A DNA stretch of 64,000 bases from Nitrosospira briensis (GTDB taxonomy: Bacteria; Pseudomonadota; Gammaproteobacteria; Burkholderiales; Nitrosomonadaceae). Below, in pieces: positions 1 through 9,437 of this stretch. The position numbers and the translations under genes are program-made. Below the pieces are notes generated by a model. It was given only the letters and a program-made list of their open reading frames with translations, did no database searches and was not told the origin of the DNA. Location of the stretch: positions 90,349 through 154,348 of the forward strand of contig NZ_FOVJ01000007.1 of the NCBI RefSeq assembly GCF_900115125.1, read 5' to 3'. Numbering within the stretch: position 1 is the stretch's first letter; each line of letters starts with the position of its first letter.

Positions 1-879
1 TATAACCGCTTTGAGTATCAGCAGCATCGGGCGCCTCGGCATGTTTCCCACATGTTGTGGCCCTTCCTGGAAATAATGGTGGCGAAGAAGGTAATGGGCA
101 AACTCGGCGGCCGGCTACGCTGCGCCATGAGTGGCGGGGCGGCATTGTCGGGCGACGTTTCCCGCGTGTTCATCGGTTTGGGGCTGCCCATCCTGCAAGG
201 CTACGGCATGACTGAAAGTAGTCCAGTGGTCTGCTGTAATACTCCCGAGGATAATGTTCCGACCAGCGTGGGACGTCCCATTCCAGGAGTGGAAGTAAAG
301 CTCGGCGAACATAATGCCTTGCTGATTCGCGGTCCTAACGTGATGCTCGGCTACTGGAACAATCCGGAGGCCACCAAGGCAGTCATGATGCCTGAGGGTT
401 GGCTCAATTCCGGTGATATTGCGCATATTGATGCGCATGGCAGGGTAACCATCACGGGGCGCCTGAAGGAAATCATCGTTATGTCCACCGGAACGAAAAT
501 CCCGCCCGCGAATATGGAAGCAGCCATTCTGCGCGACTCACTGTTCGAACAGGTCATGGTGATTGGCGAAGGCCGTTCATATTTGAGTGCGCTGGTAGTC
601 CTGAACTCCAGTAAATGGGAGGCCATATCGGGTCAATATGGTCTTGACCGCGACTGGCGCCGCCTGTTAGGAAACCAGAAGCTCGAAAAAATCCTGCTTG
701 AACGGATCGCGCATCAGATAAAGGAATTTCCCGGCTATGCCAAAATATACCGCGCGGGGCTGGCAAGAGAACCGTGGACTGTCGAAAACCATATGCTGAC
801 ACCGACACTGAAACTCCGGCGAAACCAGGTACTGAGCCAATATTCCACTGAAGTGGACAGGCTTTACGAGGGTCACTGA
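1..879 (+). CDS. Long-chain acyl-CoA synthetase (AMP-forming), C-terminal part
   Basis: The reading frame is open from base 1, so the N-terminus lies outside the window. The product belongs to the ANL adenylate-forming superfamily, which activates fatty acids to acyl-CoA through an acyl-adenylate. Visible motifs are GYGMTESSP (adenine-binding region), GDIAHID (ribose-binding Asp), GRLKEIIV (hinge) and TPTLKLRR near the end, which supplies the lysine expected for adenylation. The motif spacing fits the FadD/FadD15 (bacterial long-chain) branch. It lies upstream of a thioesterase, a dehydrogenase/hydratase and a thiolase on the same strand, so it probably feeds beta-oxidation or acyl-chain recycling. 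Chain-length preference cannot be read from this fragment. Confidence 0.88.
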   Translation, partial: YNRFEYQQHRAPRHVSHMLWPFLEIMVAKKVMGKLGGRLRCAMSGGAALSGDVSRVFIGLGLPILQGYGMTESSPVVCCNTPEDNVPTSVGRPIPGVEVKLGEHNALLIRGPNVMLGYWNNPEATKAVMMPEGWLNSGDIAHIDAHGRVTITGRLKEIIVMSTGTKIPPANMEAAILRDSLFEQVMVIGEGRSYLSALVVLNSSKWEAISGQYGLDRDWRRLLGNQKLEKILLERIAHQIKEFPGYAKIYRAGLAREPWTVENHMLTPTLKLRRNQVLSQYSTEVDRLYEGH

Positions 880-920
880 GAGGATGATGGGTTGCGCTTT
901 GCTCCACTCCATCCTACAAA
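880..920. repeat. Dispersed hairpin repeat, copy 1
   Basis: The stretch directly after the synthetase stop contains GATGGGTTGCGCTT followed by a near-complementary CCACTCCATCCTAC. A closely similar copy sits at 29137-29178, also between two plus-strand genes. Both can fold into an imperfect hairpin. It looks like a short intergenic repeat rather than a classic terminator, because no T-run follows. Confidence 0.55.
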
Positions 921-949
921 ACCACGAATGGCAAAGCCACGAGGCGTAG

Positions 950-1366
950 ATGAATGCTGACGCAGAAATTCAAACATCACTGCCCGAAGGATGCGATCCA
1001 ATACTGCGCCTGGTGCCTATGCCGACGGATACCAACTATGCAGGGGACGTGTTCGGGGGCTGGATCATGGCGCAGGTGGACATTGCCGGCAGTCTTCCAG
1101 CCATTCGCCGGGCTCGCGGGCGGGTAGCGACGGTAGCGGTTAATTCCTTCGTATTCAAACAGCCTGTATTCGTGGGAGATGTCGTGAGCTTTTATGCAAA
1201 CATCGTCAAGATCGGGCGCACATCGATTACGGTGGATGTCGTGGTTTATGCCCAGCGGGGATTGCGCCAGGGAGACCATGAAATATGTTACCGGGTGACC
1301 GAGGCGGTATTGACTTACGTGGCGGTGGACGAGAATCGCAGACCCCGTGTTGTTCCGCCCGAATAG
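950..1366 (+). CDS. yciA: Acyl-CoA thioesterase, YciA-like hotdog fold
   Basis: This 138-residue protein has the length of YciA-type acyl-CoA hydrolases. The segment DTNYAGDVFGGWIMAQVD (about residues 27-44) is the family signature and contains the catalytic Asp region. It is followed by the conserved VAVNSFVFKQPVFVGDVV and a C-terminal YVAVDENRRPR. The enzyme hydrolyses acyl-CoA to free acid and CoA in the cytoplasm and usually acts as a multimer. It lies between an acyl-CoA synthetase and a beta-oxidation enzyme, which suggests a role in balancing acyl-CoA pools. Only 34 bases separate it from the next gene, so an operon is likely. Confidence 0.9.
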   Translation: MNADAEIQTSLPEGCDPILRLVPMPTDTNYAGDVFGGWIMAQVDIAGSLPAIRRARGRVATVAVNSFVFKQPVFVGDVVSFYANIVKIGRTSITVDVVVYAQRGLRQGDHEICYRVTEAVLTYVAVDENRRPRVVPPE

Positions 1367-1400
1367 GTAAAACGGGCCCGAGATCGAACTGGAGGCAGAC

Positions 1401-3947
1401 TTGAACAATCATAAATTTGTCGTGCGCAAGGCGGCCGTGCTGGGTGCGGGGGTAATGGGAGCGCAAATCGCGGCGCATCTGATTAATGCCAATATCGAAA
1501 CACTGTTATTCGAGTTGCCCGCAGAGAAGGGCGATCCCAATGACAATGTCATCAAGGCCATAGAGAATCTGAAAAAACAGGACCCGGCGCCGTTGTCGGT
1601 ACCAGCCAGGGCAGCCTCTATTCAGCCTGCAAATTACGAGCAAAACCTTGAATTGCTCAAGGATTGCGATATCGTGATCGAGGCGATCGCCGAGCGTATG
1701 GATTTGAAAAGGGCGTTGTACGAAAAAATAGCGCCGTACCTGGCCGAGCATGCCATTTTTGCCAGTAACACGTCGGGACTTTCCATCAATAAACTGGCAC
1801 AGGCGTTTCCGGAGAACTTGCGTCACCGCTTTTGCGGTATTCATTTTTTTAACCCGCCGCGTTACATGCATCTCGCTGAGCTGATTGCCTGCACGGAAAG
1901 CGATGCGGCGATGCTGAATGACCTGGAAGCGTTTCTGGTTACTTGTCTTGGCAAAGGGGTGATTCGCGCAAAGGATACGCCTAATTTTATTGCCAACCGG
2001 ATAGGCGTATTTTCCATGCTCGCCACCATGCATCATGCCAGGGAATACGGACTCGGGTTCGACGTGGTGGATGCTTTAACCGGGCCTCTCATTGGGCGCC
2101 CAAAAAGTGCGACTTTCCGCACCGCGGATGTGGTGGGGCTCGATATTCTCGCGCATGTGATCGAAACCATGCGCGACACTCTGGCGAACGACCCATGGCA
2201 TAAGTACTATGCAGTGCCCGGTTGGCTGCAGGGCTTGATAGAGACAGGCGCCTTGGGGCAGAAAACAAAGCGCGGAGTATATCGGAAGGCGGGCAAGGAA
2301 ATTCACGTGCTGGATCTTGCCAGGAAGGAATATGTCCTCTCCGCGGGTGTCGCTGACGATGACATGAAGGAATTGCTCAGGCAAAAAAATCCAGCGGGTA
2401 AGCTTGGCGCGCTACGCGCGAATCCACACCCGCAAGCCCAATTCCTTTGGGCAATATTCCGCGATTTGTTTCATTATTGCGCTGTTCATCTGAATGCAAT
2501 CGCAGATAATGCACGCGACCTCGATTTTGCGATGCGCTGGGGTTTCGGCTGGAATGAGGGGCCATTCGAAACCTGGCAGGCCGCGGGGTGGAGCGATATT
2601 ACGGGATGGATAAACGAAGATATCGCCGCAGGCAAAAGCATGAGCGACGTATCGCTGCCGGACTGGGTGCGGGAAATGGGGCAAAGTGCGAGCCAAGCCG
2701 CCGATCGGGACATACAAGGGGTTCACAGGACCCAGGGTTCTTATTCGCCATCCGCCAACAGTTTCCGGCACCGTTCAACGTTGCCTGTGTACAGGCGACA
2801 GTTATTTCCCGACAAATTGCTGGGCGAGCAGGCGCAGTACGGCACAACCCTATTCGAGACCGATGCAGTGCGCATGTGGCATATCCCCGGCAAGTCCGGC
2901 AGCGCTGGAACAGCCGACGACGGCGTTGCGATTCTCAGCTTTAAAAGCAAGATGCACACTATCGGCAGCGATGTGCTGGACGGAGTGCAACAAGCCCTGG
3001 ATGAGGCGGAGCGAAACTGGCGCGCGCTGGTGATCTGGCAGACCGAACCGCCCTTTTCCGCTGGTGCCAATCTGCAAAAAGCAACAGAGCGCCTCAAAAG
3101 CGGCGAACCTCCTTCCGCCCTCACTGTTCTGGCAAAAAAACTCAGGAAAACTGCACAGTCAGCTGTGCTTAAGGCCGCACGCAGCCTTAATCTTGCCGAT
3201 GCCCTGATGGCGGGTAAACTTGCGGAAGTCGAGGCAATGGTCGCGCAATTTCAGCAGACTTCGCAGGACCTCAGGTATTCGATGATTCCTACGGTGGCGG
3301 CGGTGGATGGGCTTGCGCTCGGAGGCGGCTGCGAGTTTGTGATGCACTGCGACAGGACAGTCGCCACCCTTGAAAGCTACATCGGCCTGGTGGAAACCGG
3401 GGTGGGATTGATACCGGCTGGCGGCGGCTGCAAGGAACTTGCCCTAAGGGCCGCGCAGGAGACAATAGACGGCGATCCTTTTCCCTTATTGAAAAATTAT
3501 TTTCAGAGTGTCGCAACCGCGCAATTGGCAAAGAGCGGCGAGCAAGCCAAGGAACTGGGGTATCTGCGCCGTGCAGACCAGATAGTGATGAACCGGTTCG
3601 AGCTGCTTTATGTCGCCAAGGCGAATGCTATCGCGCTGGCCGAAGCGGGGTACCGTCCCCCTCTGAAAGCACGAAGTATTCCGGTTGCCGGTTCTACGGG
3701 GATCGCCACCATCAAAGGCATGCTGGTGAATATGCGCGAAGGCAACTTCATCTCTGAGCATGATTACCTGATCGGGTCAAAACTCGCACACGTGATGTGC
3801 GGTGGAGAGTTGACCCCCGGCAGCCTGGTCGATGAAAACTGGTTCCTGGAACTGGAACGTGCTGCGTTTATAGAACTGCTGGCGACCGAGAAGACGCAGG
3901 CGCGCGTGGAACATACCCTGAAGACAGGGAAGCCGTTGAGGAACTAG
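1401..3947 (+). CDS. 3-hydroxyacyl-CoA dehydrogenase / enoyl-CoA hydratase, FadN type
   Basis: The 848-residue protein starts at TTG, six bases after a GGAGG ribosome site (1391-1395). The N-terminal half is a 3-hydroxyacyl-CoA dehydrogenase: the Rossmann motif GAGVMGAQIA is near residue 16, and HFFNPPRYMHL carries the catalytic His. The C-terminal half holds an enoyl-CoA hydratase/isomerase domain with GGGCEF and VETGVGLIPAGGG, so both glutamates used for hydration are present. Domain order (dehydrogenase first) matches the FadN arrangement, not E. coli FadB. It should carry out the hydration and oxidation steps of beta-oxidation together with the thiolase downstream. Confidence 0.88.
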   Translation: MNNHKFVVRKAAVLGAGVMGAQIAAHLINANIETLLFELPAEKGDPNDNVIKAIENLKKQDPAPLSVPARAASIQPANYEQNLELLKDCDIVIEAIAERMDLKRALYEKIAPYLAEHAIFASNTSGLSINKLAQAFPENLRHRFCGIHFFNPPRYMHLAELIACTESDAAMLNDLEAFLVTCLGKGVIRAKDTPNFIANRIGVFSMLATMHHAREYGLGFDVVDALTGPLIGRPKSATFRTADVVGLDILAHVIETMRDTLANDPWHKYYAVPGWLQGLIETGALGQKTKRGVYRKAGKEIHVLDLARKEYVLSAGVADDDMKELLRQKNPAGKLGALRANPHPQAQFLWAIFRDLFHYCAVHLNAIADNARDLDFAMRWGFGWNEGPFETWQAAGWSDITGWINEDIAAGKSMSDVSLPDWVREMGQSASQAADRDIQGVHRTQGSYSPSANSFRHRSTLPVYRRQLFPDKLLGEQAQYGTTLFETDAVRMWHIPGKSGSAGTADDGVAILSFKSKMHTIGSDVLDGVQQALDEAERNWRALVIWQTEPPFSAGANLQKATERLKSGEPPSALTVLAKKLRKTAQSAVLKAARSLNLADALMAGKLAEVEAMVAQFQQTSQDLRYSMIPTVAAVDGLALGGGCEFVMHCDRTVATLESYIGLVETGVGLIPAGGGCKELALRAAQETIDGDPFPLLKNYFQSVATAQLAKSGEQAKELGYLRRADQIVMNRFELLYVAKANAIALAEAGYRPPLKARSIPVAGSTGIATIKGMLVNMREGNFISEHDYLIGSKLAHVMCGGELTPGSLVDENWFLELERAAFIELLATEKTQARVEHTLKTGKPLRN

Positions 3948-4151
3948 GTGAGGCCTTGAATTCAGGCTGTCCTTCCGTTTTGGTTCGTGCGGCGGCCGTA
4001 TCAGGGGATGCAGGGTCTATAAAGGATAAAAACGGTCTCCGATAAAGAATCAATTGTTGCGCACGATTCGTCAATGCATCACTCTAATTACTCTGACGCC
4101 GAGCCAACGGATTACCGGTGGCCAACCAGGCAGCGCTAAAGGGAAACAGAC

Positions 4152-5354
4152 ATGACAACCAGACAGACTCAGGAAGCTTACATTGTTGCCGCGGTACGAA
4201 CGCCGGTGGGCAAGGCACCCCGCGGGATGTTCAAAACCGTACGCCCGGACGACATGCTGGCGCATGTGTTGAGAGCGGCGGTGGGACAGTGCGGCGAGCT
4301 CGACCCCGCAGCGATTGACGACGTCATCGCCGGTTGTGCCATGCCGGAAGCGGAACAGGGTTTGAACGTAGCCCGTATTGCGCTTTTGCTCGCCGGGTTG
4401 CCAAACAGCGTTCCCGGAATGACGGTCAATCGTTTTTGCGCTTCCGGCTTGCAAACAGTGGCGCTCGCCGCTGACCGCATCCGGCTCGGCAACGCCGATG
4501 TAATCATCGCGGCGGGAACCGAGAGCATGAGCATGGTTCCGATGACAGGCAACAAGATGGCGTTGGACCCGGCAATATTCCTGCGCGATGAAAACGTCGC
4601 CATTGCCTACGGCATGGGCATCACGGGGGAAAAAGTAGCCCAGCGGTGGCAGGTCAGCCGTGAGGCTCAGGATGAATTCGCGGTAGCCAGCCATGCAAAG
4701 GCGCTTAGTGCTATAGAAACGGGGGAATTCAAGGATGAAATAGCGCCTTATACCGTGGAAGAAAAGCGTCCCCATCTCGCTTCACATGAGGTGCGTACCG
4801 TATCCACGGTACGAGACACCGACGAGGGCCCGCGTCCAGGTACAAATCCAGCCACTCTCGCTACGCTGAAACCGGTATTTGCCGCCAATGGTTCGGTGAC
4901 GGCGGGTAATAGCTCGCAGATGTCCGATGGCGCAGGCGCCGTGATCGTAGCCAGCGAAGCGGCACTGAAACGTTTCAATCTCACGCCCATTGGCCGTTTT
5001 CTTGGATATTCCGTCGCTGGCGTACCGCCGGAGATCATGGGAATAGGCCCCATCAAGGCGATACCTAAAGTGCTCGAACAGGTCGGCCTGAAACAGGACG
5101 ACCTCGAGTGGATCGAACTGAACGAAGCCTTCGCCGCCCAGAGCCTGGCAGTAATCAACGACCTGGGGTTGGATCGGGAGAAGATCAATCCCCTGGGGGG
5201 TGCGATTGCGCTAGGGCATCCCCTGGGTGCAACCGGCGCAATTCGCGTTGCGACGCTGCTGCATGGCCTGCGCCGGCACAATCAGAAATATGGGATGGTC
5301 ACCATGTGCGTGGGCACCGGGATGGGCGCCGCGGGTGTGTTTGAAGCGCTATGA
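4152..5354 (+). CDS. fadA: Acetyl-CoA acyltransferase (thiolase)
   Basis: This 400-residue protein has full thiolase length. The nucleophilic cysteine lies in VNRFCASGLQT, the catalytic His in GHPLGATGA, and the second cysteine in CVGTGMGAAG near the C-terminus. EQGLNVARIALLLAGLP and GTESMSMVP are also typical of the family. It cleaves 3-ketoacyl-CoA to acetyl-CoA and a shortened acyl-CoA. It follows the FadN-type gene after a 204-base gap, so it may have its own promoter. It ends immediately before the convergent DUF3460 gene. Biosynthetic acetoacetyl-CoA thiolase activity is an alternative, but the neighbours favour degradation. Confidence 0.92.
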   Translation: MTTRQTQEAYIVAAVRTPVGKAPRGMFKTVRPDDMLAHVLRAAVGQCGELDPAAIDDVIAGCAMPEAEQGLNVARIALLLAGLPNSVPGMTVNRFCASGLQTVALAADRIRLGNADVIIAAGTESMSMVPMTGNKMALDPAIFLRDENVAIAYGMGITGEKVAQRWQVSREAQDEFAVASHAKALSAIETGEFKDEIAPYTVEEKRPHLASHEVRTVSTVRDTDEGPRPGTNPATLATLKPVFAANGSVTAGNSSQMSDGAGAVIVASEAALKRFNLTPIGRFLGYSVAGVPPEIMGIGPIKAIPKVLEQVGLKQDDLEWIELNEAFAAQSLAVINDLGLDREKINPLGGAIALGHPLGATGAIRVATLLHGLRRHNQKYGMVTMCVGTGMGAAGVFEAL

Positions 5355-5540
5355 TTATTTCCCGAAATAGACGTAGGCTTTCTGCGCCACGCTGGATTCC
5401 TTGAAACGCTTGCGCTCTTCCAGGTCAAGTTTCTTGTCCCACCAGATGGCGCGCGCTTCTTTCTGATCCTCCGCCAGCTTCGGATTTTTTTCGAACAATT
5501 CACGCATGAACTTGGTGTGTTCGGACTCGTATAATTTCAT
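5355..5540 (-). CDS. DUF3460 family small protein
   Basis: The 61-residue charged protein starts MKLYESEHTKFMREL and contains ARAIWWDKKLDLEER, which matches the DUF3460 pattern known from betaproteobacteria (Y-E-S-E-x-T near the start, W-D in the middle). No signal peptide or membrane segment is visible. Function is unknown. Its stop codon abuts the stop of the convergent thiolase gene with no spacer. A GAGGAGA ribosome site lies just upstream of the start on the minus strand. Confidence 0.8.
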   Translation of the reverse strand: MKLYESEHTKFMRELFEKNPKLAEDQKEARAIWWDKKLDLEERKRFKESSVAQKAYVYFGK

Positions 5541-5681
5541 AGTGATGTCTCCTCATCTCTCTCGTGTAGCGATACTGAAACTTTACCATAAACAGAGCCT
5601 TAGCAGCAACACGGCTTCCCGGACGGGCAGCTCTCCCGCAGAGCCCAGGTGGCTGCCATAGGCTACAAAAACAAACATCAA

Positions 5682-6458
5682 TCAGAAAGAATTGCTTTGA
5701 TGTAATTTTTTGACAAACTTCGTAAACGGCAGGCCCAGTTCTGCTTCAAGCTCGGCAGCGCGCGACTGCAAATCTTCCCAAACGCGCTTGCCTGGGCTGT
5801 GCTTGAAGGCAAAAACGATCAGGTTGCCGTGCACTTCAACCATCAAAGTCGCAACGCGCCCGGTAAAAGCTTCCTCGACACGGCTTATATAATCCCGAAA
5901 ACCTTTATCCCTGCTGAGAAGATTGACCACAAGGACGCCATTTCTTTTCAATGCCTCGCGGGCACGGTTATAGAAATCCTGGCTGCAAAGCGACGAAACC
6001 TGCCGGCAATCATCAAAACCGTCAACCATCAGCACATCCGCGCTGCGCGGATGGCCCGCAACGTATTCGCCGCCTTCGGCAATAATGACTTGCAGTCGTT
6101 GGTCATCAGCCGGCAGAAAAAAGTAATTGCGTGCCGCGGAGACGACTTCGGGATTGATTTCAATCGCAGTGGTTTTAATCTTCGGCAACCGGTGATAAAT
6201 GAATTTCGCCAACGATCCGCCGCCGAGGCCAATCATCAGAATATTTTCAGGTTTCGAATGGAACAACATAAAGCCCATCATGCACTGCGTATAGGCGAGT
6301 TCGAGCTCCAGCGGTGCGGCCAACCTCATGGCACTCTGCACATTGCTCCCGCCCAGATGGAGTACGCGTACTCCACCCTGCTCGCTCAGTTGAACTACTG
6401 AGTCGGCCTGACTGGACCGTTTCTGAAATCCCTGCCCCGAACTCATGCGACCTTCCAT
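5682..6458 (-). CDS. Spermidine synthase-like (SpeE fold) methyltransferase family protein
   Basis: This 258-residue protein has a Rossmann methyltransferase fold of the spermidine synthase superfamily. MIGLGGGSLAKF (about residues 75-86) is the nucleotide-binding loop, AIEINPEV is the acidic ribose-binding motif, and VDGFDD is the following Asp motif. True aminopropyltransferases carry a longer N-terminal beta domain and a gatekeeping loop; here the N-terminus is short and divergent. The substrate is therefore uncertain, and polyamine synthesis should not be assumed. It stands alone on the minus strand, divergent from the lipoprotein gene at 6586. An alternative start exists four codons in. 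Confidence 0.75.
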   Translation of the reverse strand: MEGRMSSGQGFQKRSSQADSVVQLSEQGGVRVLHLGGSNVQSAMRLAAPLELELAYTQCMMGFMLFHSKPENILMIGLGGGSLAKFIYHRLPKIKTTAIEINPEVVSAARNYFFLPADDQRLQVIIAEGGEYVAGHPRSADVLMVDGFDDCRQVSSLCSQDFYNRAREALKRNGVLVVNLLSRDKGFRDYISRVEEAFTGRVATLMVEVHGNLIVFAFKHSPGKRVWEDLQSRAAELEAELGLPFTKFVKKLHQSNSF

Positions 6459-6585
6459 CTGCCTTTGAACACAATTCAGTGATCTTTACAAATCATTATT
6501 TTTAGCCTAATTTTAAAAAACGCGGCTGGCGTTGACTAGGCGAAAATATTGCAAAGCCCGTTATCATCCACGAGAACAAGGGACG

Positions 6586-7134
6586 ATGCACGTGATAAAT
6601 TTTCTGCAGGCGCTTGGCCGAGATTGGGCATTAGACGTGACCAAACTAAAGATAATTTTAGCGCCGCTTCTTGCAGCTTGTCTTCTATCCGCATGCGCGG
6701 TCATTGGTTTAAAAGAAAAAACCGGGACTCACGGAGCGAAGTTTACGGGAGATCATGCGGCACTCGCGCGTTGCGTTACCGGCAAGCTGCAAACGGATAG
6801 CCGGTGGATGATCCGCGCCCTGCAATATGACGTGCGGAGATATCCGGACCTTGGGGCAACAGAAATTTACGCCTATCCGGCAGGCTCATTGCCGGGCACA
6901 TATCCGCGCAACTCCCCGTCCAACCCGGATGCAGTTATCAGCTACGCTCCGCCCGTGGCCAAAATTCATTCGTCCAGGCGGAATGGGGACACCAATAGTG
7001 ATGTCAGTCCGGGTTATTCCTTTGCCCTTACGATCAAAAGGACTGACAATGCAACGGTATTCGCGACACTGAATGGCAAGAAATACGAAGGCGATATAGC
7101 CTGGGAGAAGCTGAAAGATTGCTCAGCTCCCTGA
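6586..7134 (+). CDS. Hypothetical lipoprotein
   Basis: The frame is open from 6532 (TTG), but ATG at 6586 with AAGGGA just upstream is a more plausible start; GTG at 6637 would give a compact signal peptide. In any case a lipobox LLSAC follows a hydrophobic run (LKIILAPLLAACLLSAC), which indicates an outer- or inner-membrane lipoprotein. The mature part, roughly 140 residues, has no family I recognise. It contains two further Cys (ALARC and the C-terminal LKDCSAP), which could form a disulfide. The gene stands apart from its neighbours, so the context gives no function. Confidence 0.6.
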   Translation: MHVINFLQALGRDWALDVTKLKIILAPLLAACLLSACAVIGLKEKTGTHGAKFTGDHAALARCVTGKLQTDSRWMIRALQYDVRRYPDLGATEIYAYPAGSLPGTYPRNSPSNPDAVISYAPPVAKIHSSRRNGDTNSDVSPGYSFALTIKRTDNATVFATLNGKKYEGDIAWEKLKDCSAP

Positions 7135-7445
7135 AGCCCCGAACTACCCGGGCTCTCGCCATTTCCTCCTGGCTGTCATCTTTCCTTCGCCTCAAAAGTT
7201 GAAGAGGCAAAAATTTCTTCTTGCCATAAAACCAAACAAAAAAGTATCGCCAGGATCGGGCAATGTATTTTGGGTGCGCTCCGCGTTAGAATGGCGCACT
7301 CCATAGCTGCCGGCACTTTTATTGGACTTTGGCGTCACAATCCAAACAGCAGGCAGCAGGGTAAAAGCATATTGGAGTTGAGACACCGAGCAGGCGCATG
7401 AGCGGCATGGTTCGAGATAGATTAGATTGAATTAATGGTGAGTAA
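7135..7445. other. Intergenic region with no gene seen
   Basis: I find no coding frame with a plausible start in this stretch. It contains an inverted pair GTGCGC ... GCGCAC around 7270-7300 with a long loop, but no clear terminator T-run. Confidence 0.5.
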
Positions 7446-8918
7446 ATGATGCGCTTATCGATACCGATGGCGATAGCAGGACCGATAACAGCAGGACTTC
7501 TATTGGCATTGCTGAATCTTCCGGCTTTCGCTGGAGACTTTGAGGATGGCATGCAGTTCGTCCTCGCCAAGAACTACGCTAAAGCGGTAGAGTCTTTCAG
7601 AAAAGCCGCGGATAAAGGTAACGCGGATGCCCAATTCAATCTGGGCGTTCTGTATGCAAAGGGCCGCGGCGTTCCACAGGACTATGAACAGGCCGCGAAA
7701 TGGTATCGAAAGGCGGCGGAGCAGGGAGATGTCCCGGCGCAATCCATGCTGGGCTTCATGTACCTGAAAGGCCAGGGAGTCGAGCAGGACTACCAGCAGG
7801 CCATGTTCTGGTATTTCAGGGCTGCGGACAAGGGATATGCTGTCGCGCAGTACAATCTTGGGGTCATGTACGCGAAAGGCCAGGGGGTGGCAAAGGACTA
7901 TGAGCAGGCCCTCTCCTGGTATCTTAAAGCCGCTGAACAGGGGCACGCCCCCGCCCAGTCCATTCTCGGGTTCATGTACCTCAAAGGCCAGGGAGTTGAC
8001 CAGGACGATCAGCAAGCCGCGTCCTGGTATCTGAAAGCCGCTGAACAGGGATATGCCGATGCGCAATACGCGATTGGCGTATTGTATGCAAAAGGCCGGG
8101 GCGTGGAACACAATGATCAGCAAGCGGTATCCTGGTACCGCAAAGCCGCTGAACAGGGAAACGTGGACGCACAGTTTAATCTCGCCATGATGTATGCCGC
8201 CGGCGAGGGGACTGAACAGGACTACAAGCAGGCCGCCTCCTGGTTTCGTAAAGCCGCCGACCAGGGATATGCAAGAGCCCAGTTCAAACTCGGTGTCGCG
8301 TATGCGAAGGGCCGTGGGATAACTGAGGATAATTACGAGGCCGCAGCTTGGTATCAAAAGGCCGCAGAGCAGGGATATGCGCCCGCGCAATTCAATCTCG
8401 GCGTGATGTATGCCACAGGCAAGGGCGTTTTACAGGACGAGCAGCAGGCCGTGGCCTGGTATCGCGCAGCAGCCGAGCAAGGAGATCCGGACGCGCAGTA
8501 CAACCTGGGCGTAAGGTACGACGAGGGCCGAGGCGTAGCAAAGGACGAGCAGCAGGCCTTGTCCTGGTATCTCAAGGCGGCGGAACAGGGGTACGCGAGA
8601 GCCCAATACAGCCTGGGCGTGAAATATGATAATGGCGAGGGGGTGCCGCAGGATTACGCGCAAGCCCTGTCGTGGTATAGCAAGGCAGCCGAACGGGGCC
8701 ATCCCGGGGCGCAAACCAATCTGGGGGTGCTATATTACAAAGGCAGCGGCGTTGAACAGGATTACGTAGAGGCCGACAAGTGGTTCAGCATTGCCAGCGC
8801 GGCAGACTATGAGGATGCGAAAGAGAACCGCGATTTAATGGAAAAGCTGATGACACCCGTACAAATTGCCGACGCGCAGCGGCAAGCGGAGGAATGGGCA
8901 AGAGCGCATCAGCCGTGA
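7446..8918 (+). CDS. Exported Sel1-repeat protein
   Basis: The 490-residue protein begins with a Sec signal peptide (hydrophobic GPITAGLLLALLNLPAFA, probable cleavage after AFA around residue 29). Eleven full Sel1-type 36-residue repeats follow, each recognisable by AQ(F/Y)NLGVxYxxGxGV and QAxxWYxKAAEQG; a half-repeat precedes them. The C-terminus ends in a short helical tail (MTPVQIADAQRQAEEWARAHQP). Sel1 repeats form alpha-solenoids that bind partner proteins, so a scaffold or adaptor role in the periplasm or outside the cell is likely; the partner is unknown. The repeats are very alike at DNA level, which favours expansion or contraction. Confidence 0.88.
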   Translation: MMRLSIPMAIAGPITAGLLLALLNLPAFAGDFEDGMQFVLAKNYAKAVESFRKAADKGNADAQFNLGVLYAKGRGVPQDYEQAAKWYRKAAEQGDVPAQSMLGFMYLKGQGVEQDYQQAMFWYFRAADKGYAVAQYNLGVMYAKGQGVAKDYEQALSWYLKAAEQGHAPAQSILGFMYLKGQGVDQDDQQAASWYLKAAEQGYADAQYAIGVLYAKGRGVEHNDQQAVSWYRKAAEQGNVDAQFNLAMMYAAGEGTEQDYKQAASWFRKAADQGYARAQFKLGVAYAKGRGITEDNYEAAAWYQKAAEQGYAPAQFNLGVMYATGKGVLQDEQQAVAWYRAAAEQGDPDAQYNLGVRYDEGRGVAKDEQQALSWYLKAAEQGYARAQYSLGVKYDNGEGVPQDYAQALSWYSKAAERGHPGAQTNLGVLYYKGSGVEQDYVEADKWFSIASAADYEDAKENRDLMEKLMTPVQIADAQRQAEEWARAHQP

Positions 8919-9041
8919 TGGGTTTTTGCCTCATCCGTTTAGAGCGCGTGTGACAAAGAAGGGCGGATGATAGAAACGGCGGGATGGGCTTTGGGAAAGC
9001 GAGGACCGGTTATGGTTTCAAACGTGGCTACCCTTTGATGC

Positions 9042-9224
9042 CTATTTGGACGGTTGCGTACTCCTCTTCTCCTTGGCGATCGGGTTCTGCAAGGTGTAGC
9101 CTTTTTCTTTCATTTTGTATCCGCCATATGCGCCCGCTCCTCCCGCCACCACATACCAGCAGCCCGAGAGCATCGGAAGGATGGTCAGGAGCATAACCAG
9201 GGAAATTATTCTCTTCATTTTCAT
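9042..9224 (-). CDS. Small lipoprotein
   Basis: The frame reads from 9254, but the Met at 9224 (or 9218) gives a proper signal peptide: MKRIISLVMLLTILPMLSGC, with lipobox LSGC. The mature part is only about 40 residues: a glycine-rich VVAGGAGAYGGYKMKEKGYTL and a basic tail. The glycine-rich run resembles one half of a glycine-zipper membrane segment. Function is unknown. It lies convergent to the Sel1 gene and divergent from the glycine-zipper lipoprotein gene at 9438. Confidence 0.6.
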   Translation of the reverse strand: MKMKRIISLVMLLTILPMLSGCWYVVAGGAGAYGGYKMKEKGYTLQNPIAKEKRSTQPSK

Positions 9225-9437
9225 CGCAATTTTTCTGAAAGACGGAAAAAACAAATAGCCGTGGAATTTATCCTATGAGACAGAAGGTTGTCAATTTTGT
9301 CATCCAGGATGCTTATTTTCCGTTAAGGACTCAGCAGAGAGGAGAAATCAGGGGAAAGACGACACCGTCCGAGGCAATCAATGCAATCTCGGGCATACTG
9401 AATCATTCGGACCGGAATAAATTCTGGAGGAAACATC

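Noticed and set aside
7500..8390. 296-codon minus-strand frame opposite the Sel1 gene
   Set aside because: It is the antisense shadow of the highly repetitive Sel1 coding sequence; its repeats mirror the sense repeats.
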